DNA of 61,221 bases. Origin: Puniceicoccales bacterium Verruco_02 (lineage in GTDB: Bacteria > Verrucomicrobiota > Verrucomicrobiia > Opitutales > Oceanipulchritudinaceae). The translations under genes and the position numbers were made by a program. The notes below the pieces were generated by a model that was not told the origin of the DNA, did not search any database, and saw only the letters and a program-made list of their open reading frames with translations. Where the stretch lies: NCBI GenBank assembly GCA_001604585.1, contig LVBW01000011.1, positions 1 through 61,221 on the forward strand, written 5' to 3'. This document shows, in pieces, positions 25,810 to 33,333 of this stretch (within the stretch, counting starts at the first letter, position 1; every line of letters begins with the position of its first letter).

Positions 25810-26235
25810 ATGCTAAAAGGCATCCACCCCGCCCTCGGTCCCGAACTACTCAAACTGCTCTGCGAAATGGGCCACGGCGACGAGATCATCCTCGCCGACG
25901 CTCACTTCCCAGCCCACACGGTAAATGCTCGCGTCATAAGGGCCGACGGATTAACCATTACAACGCTTCTTGATGGCATCATTCCGCTCTTTGAACTGGA
26001 CAGCTACGCCCCACCGCTCGCGATGATGCAGGCCGTGCCCGGCGACACCTTGGACCCTGCTGTAGAGGAGCGCTACATGAGCGCCATTCGCCGCCACACG
26101 CCCAATGCCCCATCGCCAGAACGCGTCGAACGCTTCGCATTCTACGAGCGTGCCAAAAGTGCCTTCGGCGTCGTCCTATCTGGCGAGGTCGCCAAGTACG
26201 GGAACATAATCCTGAAAAAAGGCGTTACCCCCTGA
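25810..26235 (+). CDS. fucU: L-fucose mutarotase / RbsD-FucU family protein
   Basis: A 141-residue protein from ATG at 25810, 19 bases after the dehydrogenase. It shows the RbsD/FucU family marks: [30 protein letters not shown] with the catalytic His and Asp, [12 protein letters not shown], and [15 protein letters not shown] near the end with [10 protein letters not shown]. FucU interconverts alpha and beta L-fucose; RbsD does so for D-ribose pyranose. The length and the neighbouring FucP-like transporter favour FucU. Confidence 0.88.
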   Translation: MLKGIHPALGPELLKLLCEMGHGDEIILADAHFPAHTVNARVIRADGLTITTLLDGIIPLFELDSYAPPLAMMQAVPGDTLDPAVEERYMSAIRRHTPNAPSPERVERFAFYERAKSAFGVVLSGEVAKYGNIILKKGVTP

Positions 26236-26295
26236 CAACTTTCAACGCCACAAGCGGGCAACCCCATCCGCTATTCGTAACTACCCCATCGCATC

Positions 26296-27651
26296 ATGGA
26301 AACCCCAATACGACCTGCCCCAGCCTCCCCGATAACTACTTCAACGACCAAGCCCGCGACAATAGCGCGCTCCTTCCTTGGCTCCTTCTGCCTTGTGACC
26401 TTCCTCTTCGCCCTCTGGGGATTCGCCAACGACGTGACTAACCCGATGGTGGCCGCGTTCAAGAACATCCTTCTCATCAGCAACTTCGAAAGCTCGCTCG
26501 TTCAGTTCGCCTTCTACGGCGGGTATTGTCTGATGGCGATTCCGGCGGCGCTCTTCATCAAGAGGTTCACCTACAAGAGCGGAATTCTGATGGGGCTTGC
26601 CCTATATGCTAGCGGCTGCCTTCTATTCATCCCGGCGGGCATGATGACGGCATTCTGGGCTTTCCTGATTGCCTACTTCATCATGACCTGCGGCTTGTCG
26701 TTCCTCGAGACGAGCGCCAACCCATACATCCTCGCGATGGGCGATGAGCGCACAGCGACGCGCCGCTTGAACTTTGCCCAAGCCTTCAACCCGATGGGTT
26801 CCATCACGGGCATGTTTGTAGCGCAAATGGCCATCCTTGCGAACCTCAACCCCATGAAGGAGGCCCAACGGCGCGAACTACAGGGGCTGGACCCGTCAGC
26901 ACTGGCGGCTATTACCGAACAAGATCTTTCCGTCATTATCGGGCCGTATGTGACGCTCGGACTCGTGGTTCTGGCCGCGTTCGTAGTATTCGCCCTCGCG
27001 AAGCTTCCGATAACCGCAGGCGAAGACAATAACGAGATTTGCCTGATTCCCACCCTCAAACGACTCTTCCGCAACAAGCTCTACACCGAGGGCGTGGTGG
27101 CCCAGGCCTTCTACGTCGGGGCGCAGATCATGTGCTGGACCTTCATCATCCAGTACGCGATGTACGAACTGGGCATGAGCGCGGAAAAGGCACAGGGCTA
27201 CAACATAGCCGCCATGGCGATCTTCGTATCCAGCCGCTTCATCTGCACCTACCTGCTGAAGTATGTGACGCCCGGACACCTGCTCATGTATCTTGCCCTT
27301 GGTGGTGCGGCCCTTGTTCTTGGGACAATGCTTCTGCCGGGGATGCCTGGGCTGTACTGCCTTGTGGGCGTATCGGCCTGCATGTCCCTGATGTTCCCCA
27401 CTATCTACGGCATAGCTCTCGACGGGCTTGGAGACGATGCCAAGCTCGGCGCAGCGGGTCTTATCCTCGCCATAGGCGGCGGCTCGCTCATGCCCCCCAT
27501 TCAGGGAGCAATAATCGACATGGACAAGTTCGGCTTTCTCTCCAGCACCCGCGCATCGTTCATACTGGCATTCCTGTGCTTCGTTGTCATTGCGCTCTAC
27601 GGCTACCGCGCCTTCGCGGTGCATCGCCCTCAGTCGGAGCACATGCGCTAG
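26296..27651 (+). CDS. fucP: L-fucose:H+ symporter-type sugar permease (MFS)
   Basis: A 451-residue major facilitator protein with 12 predicted membrane segments. Family marks: LFALWGFANDVTNPMVAAFK, SLVQFAFYGGYCLMAIPAA, SFLETSANPYILAMG, RRLNFAQAFNPMGSITG and a Gly-rich terminal LGAAGLILAIGGGSLMPPIQG. These match FucP, including the Asp in the first segment used in proton coupling. It is the last gene of the AKR-dehydrogenase-FucU-FucP operon. Substrate is most likely L-fucose but FucP relatives also carry galactose, arabinose or glucose. Confidence 0.9.
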   Translation: METPIRPAPASPITTSTTKPATIARSFLGSFCLVTFLFALWGFANDVTNPMVAAFKNILLISNFESSLVQFAFYGGYCLMAIPAALFIKRFTYKSGILMGLALYASGCLLFIPAGMMTAFWAFLIAYFIMTCGLSFLETSANPYILAMGDERTATRRLNFAQAFNPMGSITGMFVAQMAILANLNPMKEAQRRELQGLDPSALAAITEQDLSVIIGPYVTLGLVVLAAFVVFALAKLPITAGEDNNEICLIPTLKRLFRNKLYTEGVVAQAFYVGAQIMCWTFIIQYAMYELGMSAEKAQGYNIAAMAIFVSSRFICTYLLKYVTPGHLLMYLALGGAALVLGTMLLPGMPGLYCLVGVSACMSLMFPTIYGIALDGLGDDAKLGAAGLILAIGGGSLMPPIQGAIIDMDKFGFLSSTRASFILAFLCFVVIALYGYRAFAVHRPQSEHMR

Positions 27652-27706
27652 AACTTTGGAGCGCAGCGCCTGCCCTCGCTCTTCAAGCGGGGAAGAGGCG
27701 AGAGTG

Positions 27707-30616
27707 TCAGAATCTTAGTTCGATGGGCTTTCCTGTGTATTCGACTGACTTGACAACGCCTGCCTCATCCAGCCCCGCGTTCAACCCCTGAACTGCGATG
27801 GCTACGTTTAGCGTACGCTTTTCAATCATCCCAAGGAAGGATCCTTCGCGCGCTCCTACCCTCAGAGTCTTCGCCGCGTCGTTCCAGTGTAGCGTGTATG
27901 TCGTCTTCTGGCCCTTTTCGTAGGCATAGGTCTCGTTGTCGTCCTCGTAAATTGTGAAGGAAGCGTCTGCGCCAGGATAGATGCGGATTTCATACGGCGC
28001 ACCCGGCTTGTCCGTTGCGTACTGGACCAGCGGACCCATCGGGACGATCGAGCCTGCACGAACGTACAGCGGATAGATACCCATCGGACAATTCTTCTTA
28101 ACAATGGTCCCGCCACGGAGACGTTCGTTCGTCCAGAAGTCGTACCAATCCGCACCGGCGGGTAAATACGTATCAAGCGAATTATCGAAAGCGGGCTTCG
28201 CTTCTGCAAGGGCGCGGATATCCGAAGGAGTGCGCATGGCAAGGCGGAACACGCGCTCGCCACTGCCCTGATGGAATTCCGCCTTGAGGGTGGCTACCTG
28301 CCCTTCGCGCAGGCATACCTTAGCCCCCTTGTAGCGTCTGGCGCCGTAACTCCAGTCCTCCACGAGCAAGGCCTCGTCCAAGTATATGCGGACCCCGTCG
28401 TCATATTCTGCGCCAATCTCGTATTCGCCGCTTTCAGGTGCGGTAAGTGTCCCCTCCCAGCGAGCGGAAAAGTAATCCATACCCGTGAGGCCGGGTGGCG
28501 GATTGGCAAGGGGCGGCCCCGGCCAGTCGTAATCGATGTTGGTATCCACGGAGTTTCCGGCTGGAGTGTCGAAATTCACCCCCTTGAAATACTGCACTGC
28601 AAGCCCTTCGCGCCCGTCGGGAGTGCGCAACACCTGCGCAGGAATGGTCCCTGGAGGAGGCGTAAGAGTGTGATACATGGCCCGCGTCACAGGGTGTACA
28701 AGAAAGGACGGACCGAACAGGAAGGCGTCCGAAATATCGCGCACCGCCGCATCTTCCGGGAAGTCCATCGGGATTGGCCGCATTAGCGTATAGCCTGCGC
28801 TCGTAACCTGCCAGGATAGTGAATAGATGTAGGGCAGCAAACGGTAGCGCAAATGCGTGGCACCCAGAAGAGCGTCGTAGATCTCAGGAGCTATGCCCTT
28901 GAACAAATATGGCTCGCGCTCGATGTTGGTACCGTGGATGCGCAGGATGGGGTTGAATATCGAGAACTGGTACCAGCGGGTGAAGAGTTCCTGATACGCG
29001 GGGTTTCTCTCTCCATCGGGGAAAGTCGCACCGGGCACAAAAAAACCGCCACAGTCCTGAGTCCAATAGGGATTGCCAGCACTTGTAACACTTAGCCCAG
29101 CACCAATCTGGCTTCGCAGAGTATCCCAACTCGCAAACACGTCACCGGACCACGACGCGGCGGCCGTACGCTGCGCCCCAGCCCAAGCAGAGCGCGTGAG
29201 CGTGAAGACGCGCTTGTCGCTCGCAGCGCGTTGCGCCTCGTAGGCCCCTAGTGTCGTCATGAGCGAATAGCAGTTGAGATAGCGCGAAAAATCGCCCATC
29301 GCATTTACGCCAAGCCCCTTGATATCACGCTCCACCTCGAGCGGATTCCAGCAGGCGGTGCCGACTTCCACTTCAGTGCCGTCCATCCACAGGGCATCCA
29401 CGCCATTGTCGAAGAGGCCGCTCTTCACATGCTTGTTGTATATCCTGCGGCCTTCGGGGCTGAATGCGTCGTATATGCGCGCGTTGCTGGAAATCCAGTG
29501 CCGCGGTTCAAAGCGCAGGCCCTGCTCGTCAAGCTCCTGCGCCAAGGCCGTGTCGTTGCCAACCGAGGGCCAGATGGACACCATGAGCTTTAGGTTCATA
29601 TCGTGCAGCTCCTTGGACATGTACAGCGGATCGGGGTACCGCTCCTTGTCCCATATCATGCCGCTCCATGTGCCGTCCGTGTCGCTCCCCCAGTACTGCC
29701 AGTCCTGCACGATGTAATCCAAAGGAAATCCCGACTCGCGGAACTCTCTTGCCACTTCAAGAAGCTGATCCTGCGTCTTGTAGCGTTCCTTGCTCATGAA
29801 CAGGCCGAAGGCCTGCTTCGGGAACATCGGAGCGGCCCCGCTGAGGTCGCGGTACGCCGCAATCACCTCGTCAAGGCTATTCCCGCCGAAAAAGTAGTAG
29901 TCCATGCCACCCGGCGCACTCTCCGCCCAGAGCGTGGCACCATCCGCATCGTCCTTGAAGGTCATTTTGGAGTGGATATCCCACATAACGCCGTACCGCT
30001 CTGTCGAAACCATCATCGGAATCACGATCCCGATGTTCGTCTGCACAAGCAGAAGTTCCCTGCCTCGCCGGTTGATGCCCTCCGGCCCGATGAAGCCGAA
30101 GCCGTAGATTCCCTCGTCCTTCTTGAGAGTGAAGCTGTTCGAAACCTCGTAGCTCGGCGCGCCGGATATGGTTACTTCCTTCAGCGTCTGCGGGGAGTCT
30201 TGTCGCTCCTTCGTGTACAAGCGGCCGGAAGCATCGAAAAACGAAAGTGCCCCACTCGCCTTATCCACCACCACGCGCAGCCTCGCCGAAGTGATTGTAA
30301 GAGCGTTGGCAGATTCGGAAACTGTAAACGGAATGGCCATTGGTCCGTGGATTACGACCAAGCTCGGCTCCGTCCAATAGTTCGCCCCCAGACTGGCATT
30401 CACACGTACTGTGTTAGGTCCGTAGAAAATGATGTTTTTCACAACGGCACCCGTGCGGACCTGCACGCCACTCTCAAGCTCGGCAAAGGAAAACCCTGAT
30501 GCGTCGGGGGCCAGCACGGCATGAAGGCCAGCGATGGAATCCAACCCGCTGAGTGGAGCTGAATGAATGGGGCCGGAAAACACAGCAAGCGACAGAAGGA
30601 GTAGGACAGGTTTCAT
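27707..30616 (-). CDS. Glycoside hydrolase family 31 with PA14 insert (probable alpha-xylosidase)
   Basis: About 969 residues from ATG at 30616, which has AGGTG upstream; the signal peptide is MKPVLLLLSLAVFSGPIHSA. The (beta/alpha)8 catalytic domain has the nucleophile Asp in LWMDGTE (residue 418 of the frame from 30634) and the acid/base Asp in SWSGDVF (498). A PA14 domain (LAVQYFKGVNF, RWEGTLTAPESGEYEIG, DDGVRIYLD) is inserted near residues 660-790, as in Cellvibrio xyloglucan alpha-xylosidase. C-terminal beta domains follow (YPGADASFTIYEDD). It probably removes terminal alpha-xylose from xyloglucan oligosaccharides after import to the periplasm. The upstream element matches that of the TonB receptor. 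Confidence 0.9.
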   Translation of the reverse strand: MKPVLLLLSLAVFSGPIHSAPLSGLDSIAGLHAVLAPDASGFSFAELESGVQVRTGAVVKNIIFYGPNTVRVNASLGANYWTEPSLVVIHGPMAIPFTVSESANALTITSARLRVVVDKASGALSFFDASGRLYTKERQDSPQTLKEVTISGAPSYEVSNSFTLKKDEGIYGFGFIGPEGINRRGRELLLVQTNIGIVIPMMVSTERYGVMWDIHSKMTFKDDADGATLWAESAPGGMDYYFFGGNSLDEVIAAYRDLSGAAPMFPKQAFGLFMSKERYKTQDQLLEVAREFRESGFPLDYIVQDWQYWGSDTDGTWSGMIWDKERYPDPLYMSKELHDMNLKLMVSIWPSVGNDTALAQELDEQGLRFEPRHWISSNARIYDAFSPEGRRIYNKHVKSGLFDNGVDALWMDGTEVEVGTACWNPLEVERDIKGLGVNAMGDFSRYLNCYSLMTTLGAYEAQRAASDKRVFTLTRSAWAGAQRTAAASWSGDVFASWDTLRSQIGAGLSVTSAGNPYWTQDCGGFFVPGATFPDGERNPAYQELFTRWYQFSIFNPILRIHGTNIEREPYLFKGIAPEIYDALLGATHLRYRLLPYIYSLSWQVTSAGYTLMRPIPMDFPEDAAVRDISDAFLFGPSFLVHPVTRAMYHTLTPPPGTIPAQVLRTPDGREGLAVQYFKGVNFDTPAGNSVDTNIDYDWPGPPLANPPPGLTGMDYFSARWEGTLTAPESGEYEIGAEYDDGVRIYLDEALLVEDWSYGARRYKGAKVCLREGQVATLKAEFHQGSGERVFRLAMRTPSDIRALAEAKPAFDNSLDTYLPAGADWYDFWTNERLRGGTIVKKNCPMGIYPLYVRAGSIVPMGPLVQYATDKPGAPYEIRIYPGADASFTIYEDDNETYAYEKGQKTTYTLHWNDAAKTLRVGAREGSFLGMIEKRTLNVAIAVQGLNAGLDEAGVVKSVEYTGKPIELRF

Positions 30617-30666
30617 AATTGCACCTATTAACAACTGGGTTCGCCAACGAGGCCCGTGGGCATAGG

Positions 30667-30752
30667 GATGTATGATTATGGAATTGCTGGAGGGGGAGAG
30701 ACATTGTTCTCAGCCGTTGCAAACGCTGTTTGCCTGTCCAGCGGGCCACATT
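30667..30752 (-). promoter_or_regulatory. Conserved intergenic element, copy 2 (upstream of GH31)
   Basis: Similar to 16594-16678 over 86 bases in the same orientation. It contains the perfect palindrome GCAAAC-GCT-GTTTGC (30719-30733), like a LacI-family operator, followed by TGCCTGTCCAGCGGGCCACA, and TATGATTATGGAATTG at the gene-proximal end. The element ends about 50 bases before the GH31 start, a normal place for a promoter and operator. Confidence 0.65.
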
Positions 30753-31029
30753 TTCACCCAAGGCCAGCTTACGAACCGGGGGTAAGAAGCCATTATACCA
30801 GCACGCGGCATAAGCTCAAGGTTGATAGAGGCGACATTGAATATGTCTTACAAATTCTGGCGTAGTTTGGGCCGTGAATTCGTTATTCCATTTATAGGGG
30901 TGTTCCATTCGTGTACCCGAATGCATCCTGCCCCTTCCTGATTACCCCACATCTTACTCCCTCGGTTCCGTAAACCCTCCACCAAGACGGAACCTGCTAC
31001 CCTAACAGAGAAATCCCCACAAACACACA
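30753..31029. other. Gap before the first secreted-protein gene
   Basis: This 277-base AT-leaning stretch separates the divergent GH31 and secreted-protein genes. It should hold the promoter of the gene at 31030. I see no clear hexamers and no gene. Confidence 0.35.
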
Positions 31030-32136
31030 ATGAACAAATGGATACTCAATACGTGTCTGTTTGCCATCGGCGCATCCGTGTCTTCCGCCGCTACGGTGAA
31101 CATTGAACCCGTTTTTTCAGCCTCCGGAGCACCCTTCTCGGCAATGCCTGACAACCGATTCGGAACGATCGCCACCCCCGGAGACAACCAAGACGTGAAC
31201 ATTCTTATCACAGGACCGCTTGCATCTGTTGGCCCGAGAGCACGCGCATGGATAGGTGCCCGCTACGTTGGCGTCGATTCTACCAACCCTGTCTTCACAG
31301 TGCTCGAGGAAGGTGTGGCGGCTTTTCAGCTCAGCTCGCCCTACCGCCGCGCACTTGACGATGGCAGCTTCGCGACAGACATGGTGGCCCTTATTCCGCG
31401 TAACGGACCGTGGAGTTCGGTATCCACCGTCCCTGCCAGCTCCCCTCTGGCAGGCGCTTCTGGAACGGCGTCAGCATCGGATCTATCGATCAACCTCAGC
31501 CTCGGGGGCCTATCCCTTGCAGGAAGCATCGGCTACGCGGTGGAGGACCAGACCCACATCCAGCTCGCACCCTTCGCCCTTGCAGGAGCCGCCACGAGCC
31601 ACCAGTTCAGCGATGGTTGGCTGGATCTGGACGCTGGCGGCAAATATTCGGGCCTTATCGTAAGCAAAGACCCGGCGAACTTCGACTCCATCGCCTACGT
31701 CATCCACATCTCTGGCCTGCCCGATGCGGACAGCGACGGCAACCCCGACATAACAGACCGCACAAGCCCAATATGGTACGCACCATATTACGTTGCAGGC
31801 AAAGGCGTTGTGGAAAGTGACTGGTTCGGGGCATTCAGCCTCTTTGGCAGCGACGTAGTCTTCCACAACGCCCTGCGTTGGATCTACTGCACATCGCAGG
31901 AACAATGGCTCATCGCCTACAATTTCAGTGAGATAGGCTGGCTGGCAACAAACGCCGCAAGCTACCCGTACATCTACCTCTATGAACTGCCATCGGTGGA
32001 TGGGCAAAGCATGGAACAAGGCTGGGCATACCTCTCTGAAAACGTTGGAGACGACGGCATATGGGTCTTCTTCTTCAACGGTTCCCGCGCTCTATCAGGC
32101 ACAGATCCAAACTACCCCGGCTGGTGGAGATTCTAA
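31030..32136 (+). CDS. Secreted protein of unknown function with aromatic C-terminal domain
   Basis: A 368-residue protein with a signal peptide (MNKWILNTCLFAIGASVSSA). The middle 200 residues are beta-rich and unrecognised. A DADSDGNPDITD segment near residue 240 resembles a calcium-binding type 3 repeat. The last roughly 120 residues, from SPIWYAPY to YPGWWRF, are rich in Trp/Tyr/Phe and closely related to the end of the protein at 32345-33271; shared blocks include WLIAYNF, GWLATNA, PYIY and GWAYLSE. This end may bind glycans or fix the protein to the cell surface. I know no assigned function; its context next to GH44 suggests polysaccharide binding. Confidence 0.75.
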   Translation: MNKWILNTCLFAIGASVSSAATVNIEPVFSASGAPFSAMPDNRFGTIATPGDNQDVNILITGPLASVGPRARAWIGARYVGVDSTNPVFTVLEEGVAAFQLSSPYRRALDDGSFATDMVALIPRNGPWSSVSTVPASSPLAGASGTASASDLSINLSLGGLSLAGSIGYAVEDQTHIQLAPFALAGAATSHQFSDGWLDLDAGGKYSGLIVSKDPANFDSIAYVIHISGLPDADSDGNPDITDRTSPIWYAPYYVAGKGVVESDWFGAFSLFGSDVVFHNALRWIYCTSQEQWLIAYNFSEIGWLATNAASYPYIYLYELPSVDGQSMEQGWAYLSENVGDDGIWVFFFNGSRALSGTDPNYPGWWRF

Positions 32137-32344
32137 GTTACAGAAATAGTGATTTCGCCCCCTAGGAACAGGATTTGCGAATATTATGCATGGCTTTGGA
32201 GAGCCTTGCCAACGGATAAACATAGGCTCCTCACCAATACGTAGTCAGCCTTCGCAAAGAGCGTTCATAGCAGAAATCAATATTGTTATACGTGTCCTCA
32301 ATACCCCTAACTCGTGATAAACCACACCTAATCTGAATACACAC

Positions 32345-33271
32345 ATGAAACACATCCTTCCTTCACTCTCCCTTCTGGCTCTAATTCCAGCTTCGGCTAA
32401 TGCTGAATACGTTCTGAACGATTTCGAAACAGACATCGCGCCCTGGAGCGCTGGCACGATCAAAACAGCCTTTGCCACAAGCGGTGAACATTCCCTACGC
32501 ATTACCCTGCCAGCCACGGACATGTGGTATTGTACCAGTACGATAATTGATGTGGCACAGTACAGCGCCGAGGTAAGACAGGCCGCGTTCTCCACAGCCA
32601 CCAAGCTCATTTTGGACTTTGCCGTAGGCAATTACACGGCTTCATGGATGAACGACCACCATGTCGGTTTCTATCTTCAAGGAACTGGTGCTGAAAACGA
32701 CTGGGTCTCACTGGGCAACCAGGCTTGGAACGGCCTTGCAGTGCAATCGACAGCTGAAATAGCCATCACGCCCGCACAGGCTGCCATCCTCGCCAGCGAC
32801 CCGGCGGCGAAGCTTTTCCTGTACGTGGACTACGGAAACGGCAGCGACATGGGCATCCAGCTATATGTGGACAACTTCCGCACAGACGCCACTGCCGAAG
32901 CCCCGGTCTGGTATGCCCCATACACAATGGAAGAAGAGGATGTGGTGAACAGTGAATGGTTCGGCATATTCCGCATGTATGGAGATGACTACATCTACCA
33001 CCACGCCCTGAGCTGGCTATTCTGCTACCCGACCGACAACTGGCTTATCGCCTACAACTTCAACGGCATTGGCTGGCTCGCGACAAACGCTACGGCCCAT
33101 CCATACATCTATGTCTATGACATTCCTTCGGTGGACGACCTAAGCAGTGAGTCCGGCTGGGCCTATCTATCCGAAGGCAATGGAGACGGATACACCTGGC
33201 TCTTCTTCTTCGAAGGTTCCCGCGCAGAGTCCGGCACAGATCTCGATTACCCCGGCTGGTGGAGATTCTAA
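32345..33271 (+). CDS. Secreted two-domain protein: GH44-type N-module plus aromatic C-terminal domain
   Basis: A 308-residue protein. The signal peptide is MKHILPSLSLLALIPASANA. Residues about 21-183 form a jelly-roll-like module (YVLNDFET at its start, NDHHVGFYLQGTGAEN, LYVDYGNGS) that is nearly the same as the N-terminus of the GH44 enzyme. Residues 188-308 are the aromatic domain shared with the protein at 31030. The protein is therefore a chimera of its two neighbours without a catalytic part. A scaffold or glycan-binding role is likely but inferred. Stop codon is 62 bases before the GH44 start. Confidence 0.78.
   Translation: MKHILPSLSLLALIPASANAEYVLNDFETDIAPWSAGTIKTAFATSGEHSLRITLPATDMWYCTSTIIDVAQYSAEVRQAAFSTATKLILDFAVGNYTASWMNDHHVGFYLQGTGAENDWVSLGNQAWNGLAVQSTAEIAITPAQAAILASDPAAKLFLYVDYGNGSDMGIQLYVDNFRTDATAEAPVWYAPYTMEEEDVVNSEWFGIFRMYGDDYIYHHALSWLFCYPTDNWLIAYNFNGIGWLATNATAHPYIYVYDIPSVDDLSSESGWAYLSEGNGDGYTWLFFFEGSRAESGTDLDYPGWWRF
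32405..32890 (+). repeat. Duplicated 486-base module, copy 1
   Basis: Aligns without gaps with 33394-33879; both span 162 codons. They share an identical block of about 38 bases around 32534-32571, stronger than the protein similarity requires, pointing to recent duplication or gene conversion. Confidence 0.85.
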
Positions 33272-33333
33272 GCAAAGCGAAACTCGACTTCTTCACGCGA
33301 GAAGGAGTTAAGCAACTTATACGTCCTGCGATC

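Noticed and set aside
26896-27642. 248-codon minus-strand frame
   Set aside because: Antisense to FucP; composition (many His, Arg, Gly) is that of a shadow frame.
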